DNA of 64,000 nt, taken from positions 1 to 64,000 of the forward strand of contig NC_018208.1 in the NCBI RefSeq assembly GCF_000219625.1. Direction: 5' to 3'. Below the pieces are notes generated by a model that had not been told where the DNA came from, ran no database searches, and was given only the letters and a program-made list of their open reading frames with translations. A program made the translations under genes and the position numbers. The DNA is from Zymoseptoria tritici IPO323 (lineage: Eukaryota > Ascomycota > Dothideomycetes > Mycosphaerellales > Mycosphaerellaceae). Shown here one piece after another: positions 10,766 to 20,990 of this stretch (position 1 is its first letter; each line of letters starts with the position of its first letter).

Positions 10766-10848
10766 GCTCCGTCACATCCAGAAGGCTGGAGACACGCCGC
10801 ATGGGCCATCGACATGGAAATTACTAATCATGGAGCACTGGAAATGAA

Positions 10849-11040
10849 TGCACAGACTCTGGACCAAAAGCTTGAAGCAGTGCCTGTACCCTGCAGACGA
10901 CCCCAGCATCTCCGGTCCAATGCAGAGTTCTTTCATTTATCGATACCTGCCCGATTCGGGCACCGATTGAGTTTTCCGTTTCAGCGTGAGCACTGCTTCC
11001 CAATCCCTCCAGGGTCTGTAGTCATGAGCCAACGCGCGGG
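10849..11040 (+). repeat. Dispersed repeat, copy A
   Basis: This stretch, from CACAGACTCTGGACC to about the GGGTCTGTAG region, is alignable by eye with 12887-13060 in the same orientation. Shared blocks include CTCCAGTCCAATGCAGAGT-like, CGATACCTGC and GGGCACCGATT. Copy A is upstream of the minus-strand secreted-protein gene and copy B upstream of the plus-strand one, so their orientation relative to the genes is opposite. Function is unknown. Confidence 0.6.
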
Positions 11041-11154
11041 GTTTGTAGGATGAACCTAGCTTCATACGCGATTTTTCAATTTCGGAATCACAGCAGGTGA
11101 ACGCATCGGAGTGATAAGTATGCACCGTCCGTGGGCTCGCACTGGCCGTATCTT

Positions 11155-11372
11155 CTTCTTCTTGGTGGGAATCGTACTAATGATCGGAGAGAGCCTTGTG
11201 ATTGCTATTCAGGGGGTCCCGGTACATCAAAATTGACAGCATGGTGTGCTTGAGGGGGCGTCTCTTCTTCTTGGTGTGAATCGCATTAATGATCGGCGAG
11301 AGCGTTGTGATTGCTATTCAGGGGGTCCCGGTACATCAAAATTGACAGCATGGTGTGCCTGAGGGGGCGCTA
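11155..11372. repeat. 109-bp tandem duplication
   Basis: Two adjacent, almost identical copies with a 109-bp period. For example, the GGTGGGAATCG block at 11164 matches GGTGTGAATCG at 11273, and both contain CAGGGGGTCCCGGTACATCA. There is no coding frame. The high identity suggests a recent slip or unequal exchange. Confidence 0.85.
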
Positions 11373-12886
11373 CCAGGGGTCTCGTGATCGGCTCGATCTC
11401 ACACCTCACGTTGCTGCAAGATCCTCGATTTCAGCAGCTTCTTGATCGCTATGCCCATGCAGGCCTGCAAGGTGTTGTGTGAGAGCGTGTTCACACATTC
11501 GTACATACTGCCTGCTGTGCTTACACGAAGCCGCAACCATGCCGCAATATTTCCAGCGCCTCCAGGATATTCTTCCAGCGCATGAAACGGCGAACTCGAC
11601 ACGCGGAAAGACTGGCGAGGGTAATAATACAGTTTGGAGCGACCGTGAGAAGCCCCTCATCCTTCGTCCTCGTTCCGGCTCTTCAGAATCAGGCTGGCCA
11701 TTAGGAAGAGCATCAAGAATAGCTATTCAAGCTCAGCTGGTCATAAGCCGGTCTTGCTAATGTGGAACTGCGACAGAGCGGACTTTGGGATGTCGCACTA
11801 TGCTGCAGCCTGCAGCCCGATGCACACCGTCATTCTTCAGGTACCGCCCATCCGTCGAGACGCGATGTTCGCAGCAAGTCCTCTGTACCACATTTGCCTC
11901 GGGCATGCATTCCCTGACTGACCACGGCTGGAACAGAGCATCGATCGACCGAGTTTTGGACTTGAACCCTGTATGCATGTGTACATTCCCGGGGTAGCGG
12001 CAGCACCGGAACGTCTACTCCGGAACCCCGTCATGCTATCCGTTCGATTCCTGAGTTCCCAATTATGAATTAGCTGTGCAGGAGGAGCATTGACTCTCGC
12101 AAAGCATATCGCCGGGTTCTGAAGGCAGCATCAGTAAGAGCACGTACCTGGGGCAGATCCGAAATCTCCGAGACATGCTCCGGTGTCTCCGCTGATTTTT
12201 GCATGCAAAGTATCGTCTTTGTCGTCGCTTATAAGAACGAGAACTATAGCAACGAGAACTATAGTAGTATACACGACCTCGACAGAGTATTGGCAGTAGA
12301 TTTCTACCGGTGTCCTTTCCTAGCAGAAAGTGCATTAAGGCCAAGTCGGCGAATGGGATCTATACTCGACTGCGAGCTTCGGTGTGTTAGACAAGGTAGC
12401 TCTTCCCGAAGACCTCCGGAATCCTAGGGCGAGGCGCCTTGTTGAAAGTTAGCCGTTTAGGGCTTTGCTTGAAGGGCGATGTCGTTGCTACCAAGTCACG
12501 GCTTCCCCGCACAGCGGAACGACAAGGATACGACCATGTTGAAGTCAGACACATACCATCGCCGACGAGGAGCTACTCTGCTCCCAATAGGAGCACGTAG
12601 AATTGAGTTTCTTCACGCTCTTACAGGACAGGAACAGGCATCCAGGACGCAGCTGTAACGAACGTAGGAACCCTACTTCAGGCTGCACATTATTTCTTTA
12701 TACTCATCCTACATTGCTTGTCTACTTATCCAAGCCAGCTTCTCGAGCCAACAGGACCGAGAAGATGCTATTCCCTGGTCGGGACGACGGAACGAGCGAA
12801 CGAGCGTCGATTCAGTTTCCAAAGGTAAGCACTGCCCGTCGAGTGAATTTCCGTAGCAGGCATTCCCCCCTATTTTTAGGATACAG
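11373..12886. other. Intergenic DNA, nothing convincing
   Basis: Normal composition with several overlapping short ORFs on both strands and no recognisable product. Probably a mix of diverged gene and repeat remnants. Confidence 0.4.
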
Positions 12887-13060
12887 ACTCTGGATCAGAA
12901 GCATAAAGTAATGTCTGTACCCTAGAGACGATACCGACATCTCCAGTCCAATGCAGAGTCGAGAAGGTGTCGAGAATGTGTCGATACCTGCGCAAAATGG
13001 GCACCGATTAAGTTTTTGGCGTCAGCACTGCTTCCCGTATGCAGTCCACGGTCTGTACGA
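12887..13060 (+). repeat. Dispersed repeat, copy B
   Basis: Diverged partner of 10849-11040. It lies 330-500 bp upstream of the 122-aa secreted-protein gene. Confidence 0.6.
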
Positions 13061-13221
13061 GGTGCACGCCTCACTTCCCGTACCGCGGTCCTCCGCTCCC
13101 ATTTTGTAGGGCGGTAGCATGTCATGGCTCATATTATCAGTTGACTCAAGAGATTCATGACACTGCCATGACACTTCACTGCCACGATTAAGCACGCCTG
13201 TCATCGCGATCAGTGTCAACA

Positions 13222-13227
13222 TATAAG
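13222..13227 (+). promoter_or_regulatory. TATA box of the 122-aa secreted-protein gene
   Basis: TATAAG in CAACATATAAGAG, about 170 bp before the ATG at 13393. The following GATCGTCCTTC segment is repeated in the relict promoter at about 13995. Confidence 0.5.
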
Positions 13228-13392
13228 AGTTGCTGATCGTCCTTCTTCTTCTTCTTCTCGGATCCCAACTTTCCATCAATCATCAAACAGGACGATCGAG
13301 ACCAACTCTCCGTCCTCGACCCTCTACCATCTGGTCCGCAACACTCAACATCTATCGAGCTTCAGACACAACCGACACTTATCACCATTACG

Positions 13393-13813
13393 ATGCAGAT
13401 CCCGATTGCAGGAGCAATCCTCTCCAGCCTTGCCATGGTTCAGGCCTTTACAACCTTCGAGATTATCTTCTGGTCTGACAAGAACTGCGGCGGATTGGTA
13501 TCACACAGGATGACCGGAAACGGAGACCTTACTTGCGGAAAGCCAGCAGGCACGCCAAATTCTTTTGACGCCAAAAGCGCTCAAGTCAAGCTGCTGCAGA
13601 CGTGTGGCGTTACTTTCTTCACCAACAACAATCAGCAGTGCGATGCCAGCGCCACGACAATGACACATGTTGCGGTCGTTGATCCGCCGGGGGTTGGGTG
13701 TGTTGAGTAAGTACAAACAGTCCTTCACGGTTCGCGGTGTGTCTAATCTGTCAATCAGGCTGCCCTACGGCAAGGTCGGCAAATGGCAGGCCGCGAGCGT
13801 TATGTGTCAATGA
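13393..13813 (+). CDS. Small secreted cysteine-rich protein (122 aa), candidate effector
   Basis: Two exons, 13393-13706 and 13759-13813, with a 52-bp intron. The intron has a GTAAGT donor, a TCTAAT branch and an AATCAG acceptor. Splicing joins GA|G in frame and adds a short tail ending in MCQ; without splicing the frame stops inside the donor at TAA. Residues 1-18 form a signal peptide ending MVQA. The mature protein has six cysteines, in DKNCGG, LTCGK, QTCGV, QQCDA, VGCVE and MCQ. The start has a typical CATTACGATG context after a pyrimidine-rich leader. No named family is recognised. Its promoter region has a diverged second copy just downstream (13855-14096), so the locus was once duplicated. 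Confidence 0.8.
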
Positions 13814-13854
13814 GAAGTTGAGACTTCCAAGACGGACGTGACAAGGACGGCATC

Positions 13855-14096
13855 GGTGCAAACCTCACTTTCCGCACCGGAGCACCGGTCTCTCCTTGCA
13901 GGGTAGTAGCATGGGAGAAGCATGTTCAGGTTTTTACTATTGGTTCACATCCTGAGTCCTTTTATATCAACCGCGATCGGCGTCATTACATAAAGTCTGC
14001 TTGTCGTCCTTCCTCTGCTCTGACTCTTTCATTCATTCAGCAGACAGGACGGTCACTCAAAGCCACTATTCATACTCGCCCAGATCACTTCCGATG
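13855..14096 (+). promoter_or_regulatory. Relict promoter of a lost secreted-protein paralogue
   Basis: Blocks here match the region upstream of the 122-aa gene in order. CCTCACTTTCCGCACCGG matches about 13068. GTAGTAGCATG matches about 13110. CCGCGATCGGCGTCA and the TATA-like ATAAAGT match about 13205-13227. CTTGTCGTCC and GACAGGACGGTC match about 13235-13295. Similarity ends at an ATG (14094) in the place of the gene's start codon. Beyond it comes unrelated, minus-strand pseudogene sequence, so the coding part of the copy has been replaced or deleted. Confidence 0.55.
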
Positions 14097-14097
14097 T

Positions 14098-14550
14098 TCA
14101 ATTACCCGAATCTAGGTCGACACACCCGACACCGACTGTCAACGCCTCCGTCATCTCCTCCACGGTCTTCTCCGCTGTCTTTTCCGCTAATCTCCTGAGC
14201 TCCTCGTCCTTCTTACCCGCGCCCCTTAACAAAGCTGCCACTTGCAACGTACCTATCGTCCACCCCGGCGTAGCCATCGCCCAGAACATCTTGTTCATCT
14301 CACCTTTCTTCAAAAGCCAGTCGATACGATCGCGCAGGTCCCAGATTGAATGGGGATTGATGTCGTCGGCGAAGGAGAAGCCCAGTTCCGTGACGAAGCT
14401 GTACGCGATCGCGCTTCGAACTCAACCCGCGTGGGATCTCTCTTGGTGAGCCCAGTCGCCGAAAAAGGGTCGGTTGTTGGTGAAGTGGAGGTCGGAGAGA
14501 TTGAGGTCTTCTTGGACGCCGGCATAGCCAACGGGAGTTCTTGATCGATG
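14098..14550 (-). pseudogene. 3' fragment of an unidentified gene, fused to the NRPS-like remnant
   Basis: A minus-strand frame, different from that of the adjacent reductase remnant, runs from about 14550 to a TGA at 14100-14098. It gives roughly 150 codons of protein-like sequence with a LHFTNNRPFFGDW stretch, one internal TGA near 14425, a SIWDLRDRIDWLL helix and a Glu/Lys-rich end. I do not recognise the family. It may be the end of a different gene joined by deletion, or the out-of-frame end of the same gene. Confidence 0.4.
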
Positions 14551-16712
14551 GCAAGTCAGCAAGAGCTTCCAGCAAGGCGTTACCCAACGCTCCGCTTGCA
14601 CCTGTCAAGTACACGATCTGCTGGTTGTTTCGCTCAGAAATGGGCCCTTGATGCGGCGACTCCACCCATTCGTCAAGTTCTCGGTTCGTGCGCTGGATGG
14701 TCGATCTCACCCATTCGTGGTGCCGGCTGTTGATTGATGTCTGAGAAAGCGAAGAATCTTTCTTGCGGCTCTCGAGGAAGCTCAATAATCCTGTGACCGT
14801 GGACATCATAGGGAAACTTCCGAAGACTCTGGCGAGCTTTGACCGCAAGTCAACCGCACGAAGCGAGTCGAGTCCGAGGTGATACCAGTCCTGATCATCA
14901 GTCACGTCCTCCGGCAACTCGCCCAGAACATCAGCAATGGCGTGGCGAATCACGTCCGCCTGTGATAGATCTGTCCGGACAGGCGAGCAGTCCTCGAGAT
15001 TGCCGGATGTGGAGTCATCACCGAGTAAGCGAGTGTACAGCTCTTCGACTCTGTCGCCGTAGGATTCCCATGCAATGTTGCGTCGCACGTTTCCCTTTGG
15101 AGTGACTGGCAGAGTCTCACCTCGCCCAAGGATGAGGATCATTTCGCGAGGGATCCTAGAGTGCGCCAGCGTTATCTTGTTGCACTCCTTTACCACTTCA
15201 CACACGGCTTCCTCGAGATCTACGTCTCTATCCTCGAGCACGTTCTCCCAGCGTGTCACGATGACAACAGAAGGACAGGGTTTCCCGGTGCCAAAGACTG
15301 CCTCTCCGCAATGACACTGTCTGTCTTCTCCAAGAGACATCGCAAGCGCCCTTGCGTGCATCTTCTCCCCATTGTTGTGTATCGGAATATCGTCACGCCT
15401 GCCTTGAAGAACAAAATACCCACTCTCAGGTGGGTCCTCGATGAACAAATCTCCGGTACGGTACGGTTTCGGCGCCGACTCGTCAAGCCAGAGCTCAGCC
15501 GCCAGAGGAAATCCTTCATCGAAGACACACTCGAACAAGCCTTCGCCCAAAGGCTCCATTCGCACGAGCGGTGATTCTGGGTAGAGATTCCGAAATCAAT
15601 AGACATCGGGGTTGTCCCTCGTATGCGGAATCGTGCGGAACGGCGGTCCAATCTCGGTCGTCCCGTAGGTGGTTTTCACGTTCACTCCAACCGACTGGAG
15701 TTTCTCGACCATAGCTGGAGAGAGAGCTGCGCCGCCGGGTTGCAGCACTTTCAAGCGGGTGAGAGGGCTGAAGTCTTTGGTCGTGAGGGAGATGTACGAG
15801 TACAAATCTTCTATCACCGAGGGAGCGCAGTGGAGGCAGTCGACTGGGGAGCCAAGTTTGTCCAGTGCTTTCCATGCTGTAAAGATGAGGCTTGGGGCTG
15901 GTGGCCAATTTGTTGGAGGAAGAGTGGTCGGAAGTCCGGTAGGAATGCCCGAGAGGGCGGTTGACAGTCCAGCAACGTGAAATCCAGGAGTGTTGCATTA
16001 TCAGCGTCCGCACAACTTATTGGTACCCAAGAAGCCTTACAGCGGAAAGCAGAGATACCAATTTCCTATGTAGTACTCTGGTAGCAGCCTGTACATTCTT
16101 GCGATTCGACACAGACTCCTGTTGGTGTGAATGATGGGCTTTGGCATGCCCGTGGAGCCTGAGGAGTGGATGATCATCGATTGTAGATTCCATTCGTCGT
16201 TCGACTCGAATACTGCATGATGCTCGCGCACCGCGTCGCAGCTCTCTTGCAATTTGTCAAGCTCGATCAGGGCCACGACCGGTAACTGGCAGCCGTCCCC
16301 TTCGGCCAAAGACAACTCGTTCGCCTTGTCCACGACAATCGCGACAGCGTTGCACGCTTGAAGAAGATGATCTCTCGTTGCTGGCGAATTCTTATTGCTC
16401 AAAAGAAGGATTCTGATATGCAAGCTGTTCAATGCGATCTGAGTAACGAGGTACTCAATCGATGTTCCCGTACCCAGCAGTGCGACTGCGGGCTGCTGGC
16501 CGGTCTTGTTGGCATGCTCGATTTCATCCCGGAACTTGAAGGCATAGTACGCTGATGCTTTGCAACATAGCGTAAAACGTAGCCCAGGATATGACATCGA
16601 ACGAATCGCCGACGGGAGCGAAGAACGCTGGGCGGGATGGCTGGGTTGCAGCATTATGCTTCACCAAAGCAGCAATGCTCGTCAGGTTGGGATCGGGGAA
16701 GCTAGATGGCAA
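14551..16712 (-). pseudogene. Adenylate-forming reductase (NRPS-like A-T-R), decayed
   Basis: Minus strand from the ATG at 16712. An AMP-binding domain comes first, with the SSGSTGMPKP core motif near 16150 and YGTTEIGPP near 15650. A thiolation domain with LGLDSLRAVDL follows near 14870, then the start of a Rossmann reductase domain (YLTGASGALGNALLEAL) near 14600. Such enzymes activate a carboxylic acid as acyl-AMP, load it on the carrier and reduce it. There are at least three lesions: a frameshift near 16555, an in-frame TGA at about 15597, and loss of most of the reductase domain at about 14550. The segment around 15980-16036 looks like an intron with a good GTAAGG donor but a damaged acceptor. 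The lesions are indels and point stops, not RIP. The promoter side faces the NCS1 gene. Confidence 0.8.
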
Positions 16713-17441
16713 TCTTCAGACATTGAGCTCGTGAGCCTTATTGGAAATGAAAAGACCAACGTCGAGCTGTGAGGTTCGCCGTGCACATTCCAGAGTCGCA
16801 ACAACTCCTTATCAGCGTCCTTCGCAGGAAAGACGGATTCATCGGTAATGGTGCGTCGTGATACACGCGGGATGTGGGAGCTCGATCGAGATCGATGCCA
16901 CGCTCGCAATACCTGAAGACTCTCGATCTTGCAGGCCGCTCGAGTTGTCGTACAAGCCAAAGGGCATGCTCCAGGAACACTCATTGATGACAATCATACT
17001 GTGATTGCGCCTGGCGAGCTTGGCGGCAGGGTCCCAGGACCGGCGGGACCGTCGACATAGGTTGTGATCCACCTCACTATGCATCTTGTGCGCCGATCGA
17101 GGCTATGGCGTCGACCTCCACAGTGTTAGCACCTTTTTCCAGAATGCCTCCGCTCTCGGATACTGCACGGGCGATCTTGTTCGCTTCGAGACTATCGACA
17201 TGCGGGACTTGCAACGCCACGAATCTGCTCGGTACTGTTATCACACCGCCTGACGAATGTTCGTATGCGAATGTTTCTTTGCATAGCCGAGTCGAGTCTG
17301 TTCCCTCGATGATTAAGCGATAGACGACAGGGCAACGGTTTCTTGGAGCTTTGCGATGGCGATAAGCCCGTGCGGCAGCCGAAAGGATGAAGATGACGCT
17401 TTTGATAGTGGAAGAGTGACTTTGCAAGTTTCCACTCCGTC
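16713..17441. other. Divergent intergenic region
   Basis: Lies between the minus-strand NRPS-like remnant and the plus-strand permease. A minus-strand stretch of about 85 codons at 17340-17077 reads as smooth protein-like sequence (IIEGTDSTRLCKE... to IGAQDA, stop at 17077). I cannot identify it or find its start; it may be a gene fragment. Confidence 0.35.
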
Positions 17442-19328
17442 TTGAAACGCTTTTCGACGTTCGGTCTGTTCTTGTCAGGCCTTCGCAAAGATTCAAGCCA
17501 TTGCCAACTGCACACAACTGCACCATTGGGCCTCCGAAGACGCCTAGAGCTTCGGTCCGGATGTGCCGAGCTCGGAACGGAGGGTGGTCGCTTGTCCAAC
17601 AAAGACATGGATCCCATCCCGATGGGCTCGCCCGATCGTTGGGGATGGCCGAGTCTACTGGGCTTCTGGATTGCCGAGGCGTTCTCAATATCCATGTATC
17701 AAGGTGTGTGGTCGCGAAAGATGGAGAGAAGATGAAGCACAAGCTGACTCTCTGCGCCATGTGCAGTCTCGTCAACATCCGTAACGAAAGGTCTCAACCC
17801 AGGTGTTGCCATCCTCGCGGTCTTTATTGGCCATGTTCTGGTCTGCATCCCAGCAATCCTGGACGGATACGTTGGCTGCGTTCTGGGGATCAACTTCCCC
17901 GTTTTCACGCGGCCGTCGTTCGGTATGCGAGGATCGTATGCCGCTGTGTTCGTTCGTGGTGTCGTTGCTTGCATCTGGTTTGGCACACAGTCGTTCCAAG
18001 GCGATCAATATCTGCAAGTTATGATCTCCGCTATCTGGCCGTCGTTTGATGACTTTCCCAATCATTCGGCGGCATCTGCCCACGTTACAAGGTCGGAGCT
18101 CCTGTGCTTCTTCCTGTTCGTTATTGTTCAGTTGCCGCTGCTTTGGTTGCATGTGAGCAGTTTGAGGTGTATGTTCATGGCGAAGACGGTCATCATGCCG
18201 ATCTTTGGCTTGACTCTTTTCATTTGGGCAATCGTTGCAGGTGAGCGTCCGGTCTGAGGATTGATTCGAAGGCGGAATAGCGTGCTGACTCCTCACAGCG
18301 AAAGGTTTCGGACCAACATTTTCCAAACCTACCAAGATCAAAGACGGGAGTCCTGTCATCGTGGCATTCTTCCAGTGCGTCACGAGCGCTATTGGACCCA
18401 AAGCTACTCTCGCATTGAATATGCCAGACTTCACCCGATACGCCAAGGATTCAACGCAGGTCTTCTGGACACAAACGGTCGGCCTCTGCGTGCTGGTGAC
18501 GATGTGCGGAGTACTGGGAGTGACGGTGAGCAGTGCATTCGAGGTCATCTATGGAAAGGTGACGTGGAATCCCTTGGAGGTCGCCAGGTTGTGGGAGAAT
18601 CGGCCGGCCCAATTCTTCGCGGGTCTCTGCTGGGCGTTCGCGGTTATCGGCACGAACATTAGTGCGAACAGTGTCTCTTTCAGCAATGACCTCTCGCTCT
18701 GGTTTCCTCGATACATCAACAATAGGCGCGGTGCCTACATTTGTGCGATGTTGGGAGTGTTGGCCATGCCGTGGTATATTCAGTACAGGTGATTCCGAAG
18801 AGTCATTGGAGTTGAGGTTCCAACTGACAGAACCTCCAGTGCGAAATCGTTCTCATCCTTCCTCGGTGGATATGCCTTGTTCTTGGGAGCCATTGCGGGC
18901 ATCGTGATGACCGACTTTTGGATCTGTCGAAGGCGCAAGATTGCGGTTTGGTCGCTCTACGATCCAAGAGGCATCCATTTCTATACTCTCGGCGTCAACC
19001 CTCGAGCCGTGGTGGCTTTCTTCGTCGGCATCATACCGAACATGTCTGGTCTTGTGGCTGCCTGTGGAGCGAAGGGCATTCCCAAGGGAGCAGTCTACCG
19101 TACTTGTACAGCTTGAGCTGGCTGGTCAGCACTCTGGTCGCCGGATTCACATATTGGCTATGCTGGAAACTCTGCCCTTTCCCCGTCGACACCGAGCGAG
19201 AAGAGCTGCTGTATGTGGAGGGAGTTCCGGCGGCAGAAGCATCGATCACATCGGAGGAGAAGGAAAAGGAGAAGAAGGAGATGGAGGCCGAAGAAGAACT
19301 TGACTCCAAGCGGAGACGGGAAAACTGA
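17442..19328 (+). pseudogene. NCS1-family nucleobase/cation permease, frameshifted near the C-terminus
   Basis: Four exons are supported: 17442-17703, 17767-18240, 18299-18788 and 18840 onward, with introns of 63, 58 and 51 bp (GT..CAG) that keep phase. The protein has the NCS1 N-terminal signature NKDMDPIP followed by a Trp-rich first helix, and SKGLNP-like TKGLNPGVAILAVF around the second exon. Further hydrophobic helices and a TIGxK-like AIGPKATLALNMPDFTRY block follow. Members import uracil, allantoin, cytosine, thiamine or similar compounds; the substrate cannot be told here. Near 19096 the frame breaks, apparently by a 5-bp duplication (TACCGTAC), giving a stop at 19114-19116. The correct frame continues to 19328 through one more membrane segment and a Glu/Lys-rich tail. 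The product may be a 500-aa truncated protein. The exact start codon is uncertain. Confidence 0.8.
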
Positions 19329-19335
19329 TCCATAC

Positions 19336-19375
19336 GCGTGGACGCTAAGCTCGATGCGTGGACGCTAAGCTTGAT
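19336..19375. repeat. 20-bp tandem repeat, two copies
   Basis: GCGTGGACGCTAAGCTCGAT is followed directly by the same sequence with one change. It lies between the permease gene and the Fot1-like element. Confidence 0.8.
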
Positions 19376-20422
19376 GTGTCAGATGCGTAAATCACCAAAA
19401 CTTACGCACCTCACTAGAAGTGGGGTCGCTCGTGTGCACGGTCGGTCACGTGCACAGCTCGAATTTTAAGAACGTTAAAATCTATAATATAGTATACTTT
19501 TTAACGAATTAATTAATAACAACTATAACTCTAATAGACAAGGCGTTATAGGTGCTAAGAGAGGGAAGCGAGACGAATATTTCTAAAGTAGCGCGAGATT
19601 ATAGCGTATACTATACAACTTTATCTAAGCGGTTTCGTAGAGTAACTAATTCGCGAGCTAAATTCGATAAAAACAATATAATTCTTTTATACTAGTAAGA
19701 GCGTACCCTCGTACGATATATCGATACTCTAATACGTAGAGGCATACTACCGATACCGGTAATAGTCCTTACCTTTATTTACGATATCGTAAAGGTATCC
19801 CTAAGATAGTAGTAGGTAGGGGAGTTTATAACTTAATATAGTACTACTATTTAATTACGTTATCTTAACCCTCTCGATAAGAACCGTAAGATAGTAGACT
19901 TAGTATACTAATATAAGGCATACTACGGGCTCCTTAAAGAGAAGATATAGTAGTATAACATTAAGATATAGAATACGTATAATATAGATAAGAAGGGCTT
20001 CCTTATTAGTATACTTTAGAAAAGAAAGCGAGTCTTTATAAAGTCGCAATACCTCTTAGGCTCCCTTCTCGGCAACCTATAAGATAGTAGTCGTAAGTAA
20101 ATTACCTTAATTACGGCTATCTATACTAATAGTACTATACTACTACCGGTATTAATATATAAGGTAGTGACTAGTAACATTTAATCCTCGTAGCTTTAAG
20201 ACTAGAATCCGGACGAGTATATTACCTTCTTCGCATCCTTACTAAATAGCTAGACTAATAATAGCCTTAGACTCTACTAGCTTACTAAGGTATTCGAGCC
20301 TCTTATAAGGTAGAAGGCCGGTAAAGGCTATAGATTGCTAGTTATTAATAGCTATAGCTCTTACGTAAACATAGCGTTTCTTTAGTATTATATTAACTAC
20401 CGGATATTCGTAGTAGTCTTCC

Positions 20423-20752
20423 TGTTAAGGAACACCTTAAGAGGGAATGTAGGCTTGCACCGAAAACAAATAGTTGTAGAATGTAACGAGTCGATTCGAT
20501 AAGGAAGGGAATAGACGAGAGCGTCCCCCGAGGCTATGTACCCGTCCTTCGTATTGCCAAATGCGTCCCTCCGCCTAGACTAGGCACCGGTCGCAGTCTA
20601 ACGTCCGCTCGGGGGCCGTCGTACGCCCGTAAGGTTCGTTCCTCGACAGGATGTCCTAGTCTAGGCCAGATAAGATAGCACCGGTAATCTGTCGTACTAG
20701 GATGGTCTAGGTTAGGACAGGTAGGAGGCGTTATCGTAAGGGTGTCCTTACA
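20423..20752 (-). repeat. Chromovirus LTR (3' with respect to pol)
   Basis: 330 bp, starts TGTTAAGGAACACC and ends GTCCTTACA. It matches 26894-27223 with few differences, mostly C/T or G/A. Confidence 0.95.
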
Positions 20753-20990
20753 TTGCCCCCCTCCCCTCTCTGCAACTAACCTTAGTTACGGTGGAAAATT
20801 CATAAGCTGTTAGCTGCTAGATGTCCTAATCTGGAAGGATTTGCGGGTCTATAGCGTCGCTATATTAATTTAATTCTTCTTCTAAACTTTCTCTTTTCTT
20901 TACTAACTACTAAAAGTAAGTAATCTAGGGTGGTGCTAGTATAGTCTAGTTTAGGTCTAGCAAGGCTAACATTAGCGCAGACATACTATA

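Noticed and set aside
11985..12060. tRNA-like segment with a GTTCGATTCC box
   Set aside because: Stem lengths and an A box do not fit a cloverleaf; only the B-box-like word and one short stem are present.
15161..15574. 137-codon plus-strand ORF
   Set aside because: Antisense to the adenylation domain remnant.
17077..17778. 233-codon minus-strand ORF
   Set aside because: Its upper part is antisense to the first NCS1 exon. Only the last 85 or so codons look protein-like, and they are noted as a possible fragment.
17772..18548. 258-codon minus-strand ORF
   Set aside because: Antisense to NCS1 exons 2 and 3, which carry clear family motifs.
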